A DNA stretch of 64,000 bases from Variovorax sp. YR216 (GCF_900107745.1 NZ_FNRO01000001.1:682001-746000); one strand, 5' to 3'; positions 7,604 to 17,058 are shown, counted from the stretch's first letter. Program-made: numbers and translations. The notes: generated by a model not told the origin, from the sequence alone.

Positions 7604-8593
7604 ATGTTCTCGACCCGTCGCCAAGTTCTTCTTGCGGCCACGATGGCGGCTTGCGCCATGACCGCCGGACCCGCCGCCTTCGCCCAGCCGGCCTACCCTG
7701 CCAAGACGATCAGCGTGATCGTGTCCTATCCCCCAGGCGGCGACACCGACGCCATCGCGCGCCTGTTCGCGGACAAGCTCTCGCAGCGTCTGAACCAGGC
7801 GGTCATCATCGACAACAAGCCCGGCGCCGGCGGCGCGCTCGGCAACAACTTCGTCAGCCGCGCTCCGGCGGACGGCTACACGCTGCTGTTCACGCCCAAC
7901 CCCTTCACCACCGCGCCGCTGGTGATGAAGCTGTCGCCGAGCGCAAGCTACGACGTGCTGCATGGCTTCGAGCCGATCATCAACACCGCGACGCAGCCGC
8001 TGGTGCTGGTCGCAAACCCGGCTGTCGGCGTGAAGACGCTGCCGGACCTGATCAAGCTCGCCAAGGGCGGCAAGCAGGTGACCTACGCCAGCCCGGGTGC
8101 CGGCTCGCCGATGCACATCGTGGGCGAATGGCTCAACAAGGCCGCGGGCGTGAAGTTCACGCACGTGCCTTACAAGGGTGTCGGGCCGTCGGTCACCGAC
8201 GTGGTGGCCGGCCATGTGGATACCGCCTGGGTCACTTTCGGCGCCGTGCGCGCGTACCTCGAGAACGGCCGCCTGGTCCCGCTCGCCATCGGCGATGCAC
8301 AACGTTCCAAGCTTGCGCCGAACGTGCCCACGCTGGTCGAACTGGGCTACAAGGACGTAGTCGTCGGTGCGTGGAACGGCTTCTTCGCACCCAAGGGCAC
8401 GCCGGCACCGGTCGTGAAGATGCTGAACGAGAACCTCAACGAGATCCTCAAGCAGCCTGAAGTGGCCGAGAAGCTCGCCGTGTTCGGCGCGCTGCCCGCA
8501 GGCGGCGCGGCCGACAAGCTGAGCCAGATCAATTCGACCGACTACACGGTCATGGGCAAGATCATCAAGGACCTGGGCATTAGTGCTGAATAA
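7604..8593 (+). CDS. Bug family (TctC-like) periplasmic substrate-binding protein
   Basis: A 329-residue receptor with signal peptide MFSTRRQVLLAATMAACAM and likely cleavage after AFA/Q near residue 27. The mature start YPAKTISVIVSYPPGGDTDAIAR is the Bug hallmark: the PPGGxxD loop binds a ligand carboxylate. VTYASPGAGSPMH and FTHVPYKGVGP are the other two family landmarks. The start at 7604 has CCAGGAG six bases upstream, whereas an in-frame ATG at 7580 lacks one. No TctA/TctB membrane genes are present, as is usual for Bug orphans. Its place before the molybdenum hydroxylase operon suggests that it captures the hydroxylase substrate. Confidence 0.92.
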   Translation: MFSTRRQVLLAATMAACAMTAGPAAFAQPAYPAKTISVIVSYPPGGDTDAIARLFADKLSQRLNQAVIIDNKPGAGGALGNNFVSRAPADGYTLLFTPNPFTTAPLVMKLSPSASYDVLHGFEPIINTATQPLVLVANPAVGVKTLPDLIKLAKGGKQVTYASPGAGSPMHIVGEWLNKAAGVKFTHVPYKGVGPSVTDVVAGHVDTAWVTFGAVRAYLENGRLVPLAIGDAQRSKLAPNVPTLVELGYKDVVVGAWNGFFAPKGTPAPVVKMLNENLNEILKQPEVAEKLAVFGALPAGGAADKLSQINSTDYTVMGKIIKDLGISAE

Positions 8594-8599
8594 GGCTCG

Positions 8600-8684
8600 C
8601 CCCCAGGCTGCGCGCACTTCGTGTCGCTACGCCAACCCCCTACCGGGGGCAACACCGGCGGACGGGCAGAGCCGGATCCGCGGT
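8600..8684 (+). repeat. Dispersed intergenic repeat, copy 3 (type B)
   Basis: Type B head CAGGCTGCGCGCACTTCGTG, then CCCCCtaccGGGGG and CGGGCAGAGCCGGATCCGCGG. It begins seven bases after the Bug receptor stop in the same orientation. A further homologous block with a second hairpin (CCCTTgaAGGGGG) runs to about 8733, just before the hydroxylase gene. Confidence 0.82.
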
Positions 8685-8745
8685 GTTTCGCGAATGGGCT
8701 TCGCTGCGCTTGCCCTTGAAGGGGGCGCGGCGGTGTGAGGTGAAT

Positions 8746-11061
8746 ATGAAGAATCCCCCTGAACTTTCTACGCCCAGCGCTTCGACGCTGGGGGCGGATA
8801 TTCCGCAAGTCACGGCGCGGGCCAAGGTGCTTGGGCGCGCGATGTATGCGGGCGACATCAAGGTGCCGGGCATGCTGCACGGCAAGGTGCTGCGCAGTCC
8901 CTACCCGCATGCGCGCATCGTGTCGATCGATGTGTCGGAGGCGCTCGCGCTGCCGGGCGTGAAGGCGGTGCTCACGGGCGCCGATGCGCCGCGCGCAATG
9001 TGGGGCGTGCATCACAAGGAACGGCGGATCCTCGCCGAAGGCGTCGTTCGCTTCGCGGGCGAGGAAGTGGCGGCGGTGGCCGCGACGACGGAAGAGATCG
9101 CGCGCGATGCGCTGGACCTGATCCGCGTCGAGTATGAAGAGTTGCCCGCGATCCTCACGACCGAAGAGGCGATGGACGAGGACGCGCCGGGCGTGCATCC
9201 GGGCCGCAACAACATCTCGCACGAGATCCGTTTCGAGCGCGGCGATGCGGATGCGGGCTTTGCTTCCGCGCACATCGTGCACGAAGCGACCTACGACACG
9301 CACGCGCAGTACCCGGGCTACCTGGAGCCGATGGGCACGGTCGCGACGATCGATCCGGAAGGCCGGCTCGTCGTGTGGACCTCGACGCAGTCGATTACGC
9401 AGGCGCGACTGCGGCTCGCCGCCGCCCTGGAGCGGCCGATTTCGAGCATCCGCGTGCTTCAGGCGACCACCGGTGGCGGCTTCGGCGGCAAGCTGGTGGA
9501 AGACGCCAACAACCTCATCGCCGGGCTGCTGGCGGTGAAGACCGGCAAGCCGGTGCGGCTGGTCAACAACCGGCTCGAGGACTTCCTCGCGTGCTGCTCG
9601 AGCGTGCCCGAGCGCATCACGCTCAAGCTGGGCATGGACCAGGACGGGATCATCGTCGCGAAGGACGTGCGCATCGTCGCCGAGTGCGGCGCCTACTCCG
9701 GCCTCTCGGCCGAGGTGATGCACGTCACCGCCATGCGCAGCGACAACATGCACCGCAACCCCAACGTGCGCTCGCATGCCACGCTGGTCTACACCAACAA
9801 CCCGCCGCATGGCGCGTTCCGCGGCTTCGGCGGCACGCAGATGCAGTTCGCGCTCAACAGCCACATCCATACGATGGCCGGCATGCTCGGGCTCGACCCG
9901 ATCGAGATCCACAAGCGCAACGCGATCCGCAAGGGCGACGTGTCGATCCACGGCTGGGAGATCGGCAGCACCGGTCTCGTCGAATGCATCGACCAGGCCA
10001 CGCAGGCGCTCGACTGGGAAGCCAAGCGCAAGGCGCCGAAGTCCAAGGGGCCCAGGAAGCGCGGCGTCGGCATGGCCGCCGCGATGCACGTCAGCGGCAA
10101 CCGCACCATCGGCAACTGGGACGGCTCCACCGTCGTCGTGAAGATCAACGAAGACGGCCGCATCTTCATCATGAGCGGCGAATGCGACATGGGCCAAGGC
10201 GCGATGACCATGCTGAGCCAGGTGGTCGCGCATGAACTCGACCTGCCGCTCGCGCATGTGCTCGTGCTGCAGCCCGACACCGACACCTCGCCGATCGCGA
10301 TCGGCTCGCTCGCCTCGCGCGTCACCATCGCAGCCGGCAATGCCGCGATCGTGGCGGCGCGCATGGCGCGCGACAAGCTCTTCGCGCTCGCATCGAAGCA
10401 GTGGAACGTGCCGGCCGATCAACTCAAGCTCGCTGGCGGCGCGGTCTTCGCCGCCGATGCACCCGAACGCCGCGCGACCATCGCCGAACTGGCGAAGCTC
10501 CACGTCTGGACGCACGGCGGCGAAGGCATCCAGGTCAGCGGCACCTGGGACGCCAAGACCGTCATGCACGACGACAAGGTCTACGGCAACATCGCGCCGG
10601 CCTACTCCTTCGCCGCGCAAGCGGTCGAAGTCGAGGTCGACACCGAGACCGGCCAGGTCACCGTGCTCGACAGCTATGTCTCGGACGACTGCGGCAAGGC
10701 GCTGAATCCGATTGCGATCCACGGCCAGACCAATGGCGCGACGGTGCAGGCCTTCGGCTGGGCGCTCTACGAGCAGCTCCAGCTCGACAACGGCCGCCTG
10801 ATGAACGGCAACTTCGCCGACTACACCATGGCCACCGCCGACGCGGTGCCGCTGCTGCGCGGCGGCTTCGTGGAATCGAACGACCCGAACGGGCCCTACG
10901 GCGCGAAGGGCGCGAGCGAAACCGCGATCCTGCCCGGCGCACCCGCCATCGCCAACGCGGTGTTCGACGCCGTCGGCGTGCGCATCACCGACCTGCCGAT
11001 CACCCCTGAAAAGATCCTTGCCGCATTGCGCGCGAAGCAAGAGGAGACGCAGCATGCGTGA
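8746..11061 (+). CDS. Molybdenum hydroxylase large subunit (xanthine dehydrogenase family, Mo-binding)
   Basis: A 771-residue molybdopterin-cytosine-dinucleotide-type catalytic subunit. The N-terminal aldehyde-oxidase hammerhead domain spans about 10-120. QATTGGGFGGK (about 238-248) and FRGFGGTQMQF (about 355-365) line the molybdopterin. E725 in KGASETA is the expected catalytic glutamate. The overall style resembles the 4-hydroxybenzoyl-CoA reductase and CO-dehydrogenase-like branch. The start at 8746 has GTGAGG upstream. An earlier in-frame ATG (8683) lies inside the repeat and is rejected. The medium subunit gene overlaps by eight bases. The substrate is probably an aromatic or N-heterocyclic acid delivered by the upstream Bug receptor (inference). 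Confidence 0.9.
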   Translation: MKNPPELSTPSASTLGADIPQVTARAKVLGRAMYAGDIKVPGMLHGKVLRSPYPHARIVSIDVSEALALPGVKAVLTGADAPRAMWGVHHKERRILAEGVVRFAGEEVAAVAATTEEIARDALDLIRVEYEELPAILTTEEAMDEDAPGVHPGRNNISHEIRFERGDADAGFASAHIVHEATYDTHAQYPGYLEPMGTVATIDPEGRLVVWTSTQSITQARLRLAAALERPISSIRVLQATTGGGFGGKLVEDANNLIAGLLAVKTGKPVRLVNNRLEDFLACCSSVPERITLKLGMDQDGIIVAKDVRIVAECGAYSGLSAEVMHVTAMRSDNMHRNPNVRSHATLVYTNNPPHGAFRGFGGTQMQFALNSHIHTMAGMLGLDPIEIHKRNAIRKGDVSIHGWEIGSTGLVECIDQATQALDWEAKRKAPKSKGPRKRGVGMAAAMHVSGNRTIGNWDGSTVVVKINEDGRIFIMSGECDMGQGAMTMLSQVVAHELDLPLAHVLVLQPDTDTSPIAIGSLASRVTIAAGNAAIVAARMARDKLFALASKQWNVPADQLKLAGGAVFAADAPERRATIAELAKLHVWTHGGEGIQVSGTWDAKTVMHDDKVYGNIAPAYSFAAQAVEVEVDTETGQVTVLDSYVSDDCGKALNPIAIHGQTNGATVQAFGWALYEQLQLDNGRLMNGNFADYTMATADAVPLLRGGFVESNDPNGPYGAKGASETAILPGAPAIANAVFDAVGVRITDLPITPEKILAALRAKQEETQHA

Positions 11062-11935
11062 CTTCGACTACCTTGAGCCGACCACCGTCGACGAAGCCAG
11101 CCGCATGCTCGGCGACCTCGGCGACGAATGCCGCGCCATCGCGGGTGGCACCGCCTTGATGCTGGGCATGCGCCAGCGCATGCTGACGCCGACGCACCTC
11201 GTCTCGCTCGCACGCATCGAGGCGCTGCGCGGCATCGACTTCGATCCGCGGAACGGCTTGCGCATCGGCGCCCTCTCGCGCCACGCGGATGTCGCGAACT
11301 CGGCGATCGTGCAGAAGCACTACCCGGTGCTCGCCAGCATGGCCTCGCGCGTGGCGAATCCGCAGGTGCGAAACCAGGGCACGATCGGGGGCAACCTCTG
11401 CTATGCCGACCCGTCGACCGATCCGCCGGGCTGCCTCATGGCGCTCGATGCGCAGATCGTCCTCGGGAGTGCGCGCGGCGAGCGCGTGCTGAGCATCGAG
11501 GAGTTCCTGGTCGACTACTACGTCACCGCGCTGGAGCCCGACGAGATGGTCGTCGAGATCCGCGTGCCGCCGCTCGCCGCCGGCACCACCGGCGTGTACA
11601 CGCGCTTCCTGCGCACCGCAGCCGAGCACCGGCCGCTCGCGAGCGTGGCCCTCGTCGCGCGGCGCGAAGGTCTGCTCTGCCGCGAAGCAAAGCTCAGCGT
11701 CGGTGCATCGACGCCGATCCCGACCCGGCTTCGCCGCGCCGAGTCCTTCCTCGAAGGCCGAACGGTCACTGCAGACATCGCGGCCGAGGTGGCCGACATC
11801 ATCGCCGCCGACATCGAGCCGGTGTCCGACGCACGCGGCTCGGCGGACTTCCGCCGCGACATGGTGCGCATCGTTGCGCGCCGCACCGTGGCCGAACTGT
11901 TCGGCCTCGACTTGAACGAAGGAGCGCTTCAATGA
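11054..11935 (+). CDS. Molybdenum hydroxylase medium subunit (FAD-binding)
   Basis: A 293-residue FAD subunit that passes electrons from the iron-sulfur subunit to the acceptor. The two FAD pyrophosphate loops are AGGTALMLGMR (about 31-41) and TIGGNLCYADPSTD (about 113-126). The ending domain (about 185-290) is the CO dehydrogenase flavoprotein C-terminal type. It overlaps the large-subunit gene by eight bases and the small-subunit gene by four (ATGA), so translation is coupled. There is no extra 4Fe-4S insertion of the kind seen in 4-hydroxybenzoyl-CoA reductase beta subunits. Confidence 0.92.
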   Translation: MRDFDYLEPTTVDEASRMLGDLGDECRAIAGGTALMLGMRQRMLTPTHLVSLARIEALRGIDFDPRNGLRIGALSRHADVANSAIVQKHYPVLASMASRVANPQVRNQGTIGGNLCYADPSTDPPGCLMALDAQIVLGSARGERVLSIEEFLVDYYVTALEPDEMVVEIRVPPLAAGTTGVYTRFLRTAAEHRPLASVALVARREGLLCREAKLSVGASTPIPTRLRRAESFLEGRTVTADIAAEVADIIAADIEPVSDARGSADFRRDMVRIVARRTVAELFGLDLNEGALQ

Positions 11936-12408
11936 GCCAGCACCGTATCGAATGCACAGTGAACGGCGAGGCGCAGAGCGTCGAAGTGCCGGCACGCCGG
12001 CTGCTGTCGGACTTCCTGCGCGACGACCTGCACCTCACCGGTACCAAGCGCGGCTGCGAAACCGGCATCTGCGGCGCCTGCTCGGTGCTGGTGGATGGCG
12101 AAGTCGTCAAGTCGTGCCTCAAGCTCGCCGTGCAGGTGCAGGGCTGCGAGATCACGACCGTCGAAGGGCTCTCCAACGGCGATCAGTTGCACCCGCTGCA
12201 GGAAAGCTTCATGCAATGCGGCGGCCTGCAATGCGGCTACTGCACGCCAGGTTTCCTGATGACCTCGTGCGCGATGCTCAAGAACAACCCCCAACCGACC
12301 GCCGACGAAGTGCGGCACGGGCTCAACGGCAATCTCTGCCGCTGCACCGGCTACACCCAGATCGTCGAATCCATCCTGACCGCCGCGGAGAAGATGCATG
12401 GAAATTGA
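11932..12408 (+). CDS. Molybdenum hydroxylase small subunit (2 x [2Fe-2S])
   Basis: A 158-residue protein with both iron-sulfur clusters of the family. The plant-type cluster is C42, C47, C50 and C62 (GCETGICGACSVLVDG...SC). The second, near the molybdenum cofactor, is C101, C104, C136 and C138 (QCGYCTPG...LCRCTGY). ATGA overlap with the medium-subunit gene fixes the start. The next gene overlaps by 11 bases, so the complex and the CoxG-like protein are made as one unit. Confidence 0.95.
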   Translation: MSQHRIECTVNGEAQSVEVPARRLLSDFLRDDLHLTGTKRGCETGICGACSVLVDGEVVKSCLKLAVQVQGCEITTVEGLSNGDQLHPLQESFMQCGGLQCGYCTPGFLMTSCAMLKNNPQPTADEVRHGLNGNLCRCTGYTQIVESILTAAEKMHGN

Positions 12409-13228
12409 AAAGACACTGACCGTCGCTGCGTCCCCGCAGCGCGTATGGGCCCTGCTGCTCGACCCGCAGGTGATGGGCGGCTGCGTGCCGGGCATGAAAT
12501 CGATCGATGTGGTGAGCGACGTCGAGTACGTCGCGCTGATGCACGTGAAGATCGCCTTCATCAACGCCAAGTTCAAGCTGCGCACCACCATCGTGGAGCA
12601 GCGCGAACCCAGCTACCTGCGCGCCGAAGGCACGGGCGAAGACGCCTCGGTCGCCAGCTCGCTGAAGCAGCAGAGCGAGATCTTCCTCACGCCGACGGCG
12701 GAGGGCGGCACCGAGCTGCGCATCAAGGTCAATGTCGACGTGCTCGGCCGACTCGGCACCTTCGGGCTCAGCGTGATGAAGACCAAGGCCGACCGGATGT
12801 GGGAAGAGTTCGGCGCGAACCTTGTCGCGCGCATCGATGGCGGTGAGGCGCCTGCAGCGGCGACGAAGGCACCTGCCGCGCCGGCACCCGCATCCAAGGC
12901 CGCCGCCGCGAGCAAGCCAGCGCCGCAGCTCGTGCACGAAGCAGCCTCGGCCGTCGCCCCGGTCCTCTCCGACAACGGCAAGCCAATTCATGCGGCGCGC
13001 CCGCACGTCGCGCCCGCGCGAGCGGCCAACGCACATGAACGCGAAACCGAACCCGGCTGGTGGTCCCGCCTGCTCGGCGTGCGCAACGGTCGCGCTGCCC
13101 ACGCCGTCGCAGCGGATCGCTCGATCCGCATCGAAGTTCGCCAGCTCGACAAGACGATCCACATCGAATGGCCGCTCGAAGGCGCGGACCAGTGCAAGGA
13201 CTGGTTGCGCGAACTGCTCGCGAAGTGA
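12398..13228 (+). CDS. CoxG-like SRPBCC protein with an unusual C-terminal extension
   Basis: Residues 1-150 form a CoxG/SRPBCC domain (MEIEKTLTVAASPQRVWALL, then VPGMKSID). In CO dehydrogenase, CoxG helps recruit or mature the enzyme at the membrane. Residues about 150-205 are an Ala/Pro/Lys-rich linker. The final 60 residues (WWSRLLG... then IRIEVRQLDKTIHIEWPLEG) form a compact segment rather than the C-terminal membrane helix that CoxG-type proteins often carry. This copy may therefore dock by another route. Its 11-base overlap with the small-subunit gene ties it to the hydroxylase. No MocA-, XdhC- or CoxD-like maturation gene is nearby. Confidence 0.82.
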   Translation: MEIEKTLTVAASPQRVWALLLDPQVMGGCVPGMKSIDVVSDVEYVALMHVKIAFINAKFKLRTTIVEQREPSYLRAEGTGEDASVASSLKQQSEIFLTPTAEGGTELRIKVNVDVLGRLGTFGLSVMKTKADRMWEEFGANLVARIDGGEAPAAATKAPAAPAPASKAAAASKPAPQLVHEAASAVAPVLSDNGKPIHAARPHVAPARAANAHERETEPGWWSRLLGVRNGRAAHAVAADRSIRIEVRQLDKTIHIEWPLEGADQCKDWLRELLAK

Positions 13229-13240
13229 CGACGCGGCCGC

Positions 13241-13246
13241 TATGAT
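13241..13246 (+). promoter_or_regulatory. Candidate -10 element for alaC
   Basis: TATGAT at 13241-13246 lies 93 bases before the alaC ATG, in the gap after the CoxG-like gene. I see no clear -35 at 16-18 bases, so this is tentative. Confidence 0.35.
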
Positions 13247-13339
13247 GAGTCCGGCGCCGCGTGCATCGACTCTGGTCGGTTCACGCGGCGCCAACGTCGC
13301 TCGGACGGTTCCGGGCGCTCACGTTCAAGGAAACTCTTC

Positions 13340-14566
13340 ATGTCATCCGCAGGCACGCGCCGCTTCGCACGCATCGACCGCCTTCCCCCCTACATCTTCA
13401 ACATCACCGCCGAGCTCAAGCTCGCGGCTCGCCGGCGCGGCGAGGACATCATCGACATGAGCATGGGCAACCCCGATGGCGCCACTCCGGCGCACATCGT
13501 CGCCAAGCTCACCGAAGTCGCGCAACGGCCGGACACGCACGGCTATTCGTCGTCCAAGGGCATTCCGCGCCTGCGCCGCGCGATCGCCCACTGGTATCGC
13601 GAGCGCTACGACGTCGAGATCGACCCGGACACCGAGGCCATCGTCACGATCGGCTCCAAGGAAGGACTCGCGCACCTGATGCTCGCCACGCTCGATCGCG
13701 GCGATACCGTGCTGGTGCCGGATCCGAGCTATCCGATCCACATCTACGGCGCGGTGATCGCCGGGGCCGACATCCGCTCGGTGCCGATGAATCCGGATAT
13801 CGACTTCTTCGCCGAACTCGAGAAGGCGATTCGCGGCAGCTACCCCAAGCCGAAGATGATGATCCTCGGCTTTCCGTCGAACCCCACCGCGCAGTGCGTA
13901 GAGCTGGACTTCTTCGAACGCGTGATCGCGCTCGCGCGCAAGCACGAGATCCTGGTGGTGCACGACCTCGCCTACGCCGACATCGTGTTCGACGGCTGGA
14001 AGGCGCCGTCGATCATGCAGGTCAAGGGCGCGAAGGACATCGCAGTCGAGTTCTTCACCCTTTCCAAGAGCTACAACATGGCCGGCTGGCGCGTCGGCTT
14101 CATGGTGGGCAACGCCGATCTGGTCACGGCTCTCGCGCGAATCAAGAGCTATCACGACTACGGCTCGTTCACACCCGTGCAGGTCGCGGCGATCGCGGCG
14201 CTCGAAGGCGACCAGCAATGCGTGCGCGAGATCGCCGGGCAGTACCAGCGGCGGCGCGACGTGCTCTACAAGGGGCTCATGGAGGCCGGCTGGCAGGTCG
14301 ACAAGCCCAGGGCGTCGATGTACATCTGGGCGAAGATCCCCGAGCCCTACCGCTCGCTCGGCTCGCTCGAGTTCGCCAAGCAGTTGCTGGCCAAGGCCAA
14401 GGTATCCGTATCGCCGGGGATCGGATTCGGCGACCAGGGCGACGACTATGTGCGCTTTGCGCTGATCGAGAACGAGTCCCGCATCCGGCAGGCGGTGCGG
14501 GGCATCAAGGCCATGTTCAAGGCCGATGGCCTGGTGAAGCCGGCCAACGCCACGGCGGCCGGCTGA
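13340..14566 (+). CDS. alaC: Glutamate-pyruvate aminotransferase AlaC
   Basis: AlaC is a cytoplasmic PLP enzyme that makes alanine from pyruvate and glutamate. The 408-residue sequence is close along its whole length to E. coli AlaC (YfdZ), e.g. [35 protein letters not shown] and [13 protein letters not shown], where K243 is the Schiff-base lysine. The C-terminal Arg for the substrate carboxylate is in [17 protein letters not shown] precedes the ATG. In Burkholderiales this gene often precedes homoserine dehydrogenase and threonine synthase, but here an unrelated convergent MFS gene follows, which suggests rearrangement (inference). Confidence 0.93.
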   Translation: MSSAGTRRFARIDRLPPYIFNITAELKLAARRRGEDIIDMSMGNPDGATPAHIVAKLTEVAQRPDTHGYSSSKGIPRLRRAIAHWYRERYDVEIDPDTEAIVTIGSKEGLAHLMLATLDRGDTVLVPDPSYPIHIYGAVIAGADIRSVPMNPDIDFFAELEKAIRGSYPKPKMMILGFPSNPTAQCVELDFFERVIALARKHEILVVHDLAYADIVFDGWKAPSIMQVKGAKDIAVEFFTLSKSYNMAGWRVGFMVGNADLVTALARIKSYHDYGSFTPVQVAAIAALEGDQQCVREIAGQYQRRRDVLYKGLMEAGWQVDKPRASMYIWAKIPEPYRSLGSLEFAKQLLAKAKVSVSPGIGFGDQGDDYVRFALIENESRIRQAVRGIKAMFKADGLVKPANATAAG

Positions 14567-14571
14567 ACGGC

Positions 14572-14594
14572 GAGGCGGGACGGCCGCCCGCCTC
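14572..14594. terminator. Bidirectional terminator hairpin between alaC and the convergent MFS gene
   Basis: GAGGCGGG at 14572-14579 pairs perfectly with CCCGCCTC at 14587-14594 around a 7-base loop. It fills most of the 34-base gap between two convergent genes. There is no T-tract on either strand. Confidence 0.5.
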
Positions 14595-14600
14595 CGGCAG

Positions 14601-15896
14601 TCAGGCCGCCGTCGCCGTGATGCCCGGCTGCGGCGCATGGCGCTCGCGCAGCCACAGGATCAGGCCGCAGACGAACACGACCAACTGCGTACCGATCAGC
14701 ATCGCGAAGCCTGCGAAAAAGCCTGCTGCCGAACCGCCCGGTGTGCCCGCGCCGCCCGAGAGCGCACCGATCACCGCGCCCATCATGGCCGGCATGAAGC
14801 CCGCCACCAGGCTGCCCGTGCCGTTGACCACGCCGAAGGCGCTGGCCACGTGCTCGGGCCGCGAGCAGTACTGCACCGTACTCGGGATCGCCGGGCTCAT
14901 CAGGCCCCAGCAGAAGTTGGCCGCGATGAGCGAGTACGCGGCGACGTAGCGGTCCTGCGCGCTGATCGCCAGCAGCACCGACAGCCCCACGCCGAGGCTC
15001 GCACCCATGAAGATGAAGGGTACGTGCAGCCGCTCGATCTTGTCGATGAGCACGCCGCCCAGCAGCACGGCCAGCACGGTCGCGTACTGCGGCAGCGATG
15101 CGAGCCAACCCATCTCACGCAGCGAGAAGCCGCGCGCTTCCTTGAGGTAGGCCGGCAGCCAGTTGCTGCCGCCCCAGAGATAGGACAGCACCGCCGAAGT
15201 CAGCACCGTGATGAGCACGAGGTGCCGCGTGTGCAGGGCGCCGCGGGCGATGCCCGCCACCTTGGCCATCGCCTCGCCGAAGGTGCGCGGCTTGGCCTGG
15301 GTCGCATAGGACGCCGGCATGCGCACGAAGGCGATCACCAGCGGAATACCCAGCACGATGTTCAGCAGGCCGAGCACGTGGAAGGAGGTGTCCCATGCAT
15401 AGGTGGCGAGCAGATACCCGACGAAGGGATAGCCCACCGCGAGGCCCAGCCCGGTGCCCATATTGACGAAGGAATTCGGCTTGCCGTTCTCCCGGTCCTC
15501 GAAGTGCGCCTTGATGTACGACGAAGCCAGGGAGAACAACGGCCCTTCGGAGACGCCGAGCAGGATGCGAGACGCGAGGAGCATGCCGTAGCCCGTGAAC
15601 CAGGGCGTGGCGAAGGTCACCACGCCCCAGAGGACCAGGCCCATGATCAGACTTTTTCGCACGCCGAACAGCCCCGCGCAGAACGGCGTCAGCACGAAGG
15701 CCGACACGCCGTAGCCCACCATGAAAGCGGTCGCGAGCAAGCCCTGGCTGACGCGGTCGGTCGCGGCGATGCCCATGTGACCGAGGAACGCGGGGTCCGT
15801 GATGAGAACCGCGATGTTGATGCGGTCGACATAGGAGATGGCGACGATCACGAACAGCGTGATCACACCGTACCAACGAAATTGTCTGGCTTGCAT
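14601..15896 (-). CDS. MFS transporter, anion:cation symporter type
   Basis: A 431-residue inner-membrane carrier with about 12 hydrophobic segments. The N-terminus RWYGVITLFVIVAISYVDRINIA is characteristic of the ACS family (hexuronate, glucarate, phthalate and related organic anions), with the family D-R in TM1. A larger hydrophilic loop lies between TM6 and TM7. The frame continues to 16172, but the porin gene occupies that DNA, and the ATG at 15896 fits the family N-terminus. It is the last gene of the 31.3-14.6 kb operon and probably imports the operon's substrate together with the porin next to it. Confidence 0.88.
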   Translation of the reverse strand: MQARQFRWYGVITLFVIVAISYVDRINIAVLITDPAFLGHMGIAATDRVSQGLLATAFMVGYGVSAFVLTPFCAGLFGVRKSLIMGLVLWGVVTFATPWFTGYGMLLASRILLGVSEGPLFSLASSYIKAHFEDRENGKPNSFVNMGTGLGLAVGYPFVGYLLATYAWDTSFHVLGLLNIVLGIPLVIAFVRMPASYATQAKPRTFGEAMAKVAGIARGALHTRHLVLITVLTSAVLSYLWGGSNWLPAYLKEARGFSLREMGWLASLPQYATVLAVLLGGVLIDKIERLHVPFIFMGASLGVGLSVLLAISAQDRYVAAYSLIAANFCWGLMSPAIPSTVQYCSRPEHVASAFGVVNGTGSLVAGFMPAMMGAVIGALSGGAGTPGGSAAGFFAGFAMLIGTQLVVFVCGLILWLRERHAPQPGITATAA

Positions 15897-15927
15897 GGCA
15901 ATGCTCCTGTAATGGGCGGCGCCGGAA

Positions 15928-17058
15928 CTAGAAGGCGTGGCGCATACCGAACTCAGTCCCCGTCGAATCATGGTTCGGCGAGGTTGTCGAGCCGCTGAGC
16001 GCCTGCGCAGCCCCGTTGCTGTTGGAGATGCGCGCGACCGTGGCGTACACGGCGCTGCGCTTGGACAGGTTGTAGACGTAGCCCAGCGCCACCTTCGAGG
16101 TCGTCGGCTTGGGCACATTGCCCGCCGGCTCGCGCTCGTAACGCGCATACGACAGCTTGATCTCGCTCGCACCGATCGGCAGGTTGAAGCCCACCAGTGC
16201 GCCCTTGCCGTCCAGCGTGCCCTGCGACTCGTCGTAGTACTCGCCCATGAGCTTGAGACTCCACAGCGACTCGAAGGTGTAGGACGCGCCGATGTTCGAC
16301 ACGCGCAGGTTGTTCGACGCGGGCTGGTTGCCCGCGATGAGCGTGTAGGTGGTGCGGCCGGTGGCCAGCGCGATGTTGAACGGGCCGTTCAGGTAGCCCA
16401 CGCGCGCGCCGACGTAGTTGCCATCGTTGTGGTTCCAGGTCGGCAGCAGGCCCGGGATGTCCGAGCGCGATTCGTTCTCGCCCATGGCGTACATCAGCTG
16501 GCCGTAGAAGCCGCCGAGCGTGGGCGGCAGGAAGTAGCCCACGCTGTTGGACGCGCGCGTGCCCGTCGCCGAGGTCAGGCCGCCGAAGCCCGAGAAGTAG
16601 ATCTGGTTGGCGCCGATGCCGCTGCCGGTGCCGAAGGGGTCGAACAGCGCCGTGTTCCAGAAGGTGGGCGTGTAGTCGCGGCCCGCGCGCACTTCGCCGA
16701 AAGGCCCGGAGAGGCTCACGGTGGAGCGGCGGTTGAACGTCAACCCGCCGAGCGTGGTGTTGCCGCTGGACTGGTTGTTGGTGTTGGTGGTGAAGCCGCT
16801 ACCGGTGTCGTTCTGCAGGCCGGCTTCGAGCCAGAAGCTCGCCGCGTAGCCACCGCCGAGGTCCTCGGTGCCGCGGAAACCCAGGCGGCTGAAGGTGTTG
16901 GCGCTGTTGGTCAGTTGCCATTTGCTGGTGGCCAGGGGGCCGGAACCCGTGGTGTAGGTGACGGCTGCATCGAGCACGCCGAACAGCGTCACGCTCGATT
17001 GCGCGCAGGCGACGCCCACGGCCATGCAAGCGGCCGCGGCCACTACTGTCTTTTTCAT
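15928..17058 (-). CDS. Gram-negative general porin (Burkholderiales OmpC-like)
   Basis: A 376-residue outer-membrane trimeric porin with 16 expected beta strands. The signal peptide is MKKTVVAAAACMAVGVACAQ, then SSVTLFGVLDAAVTY, the standard first strand. The protein ends with the outer-membrane signature GMRHAF, a terminal Phe. It lies between the reductase and MFS genes of the operon, with 37- and 31-base gaps, so it looks like a dedicated uptake channel. The constriction-loop sequence cannot be matched to a substrate from sequence alone. Confidence 0.92.
   Translation of the reverse strand: MKKTVVAAAACMAVGVACAQSSVTLFGVLDAAVTYTTGSGPLATSKWQLTNSANTFSRLGFRGTEDLGGGYAASFWLEAGLQNDTGSGFTTNTNNQSSGNTTLGGLTFNRRSTVSLSGPFGEVRAGRDYTPTFWNTALFDPFGTGSGIGANQIYFSGFGGLTSATGTRASNSVGYFLPPTLGGFYGQLMYAMGENESRSDIPGLLPTWNHNDGNYVGARVGYLNGPFNIALATGRTTYTLIAGNQPASNNLRVSNIGASYTFESLWSLKLMGEYYDESQGTLDGKGALVGFNLPIGASEIKLSYARYEREPAGNVPKPTTSKVALGYVYNLSKRSAVYATVARISNSNGAAQALSGSTTSPNHDSTGTEFGMRHAF

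Noticed and set aside
8542..11055. 837-codon antisense frame opposite the molybdenum hydroxylase large subunit
   Set aside because: It has no motif and is fully explained by GC bias at third positions of the sense gene.
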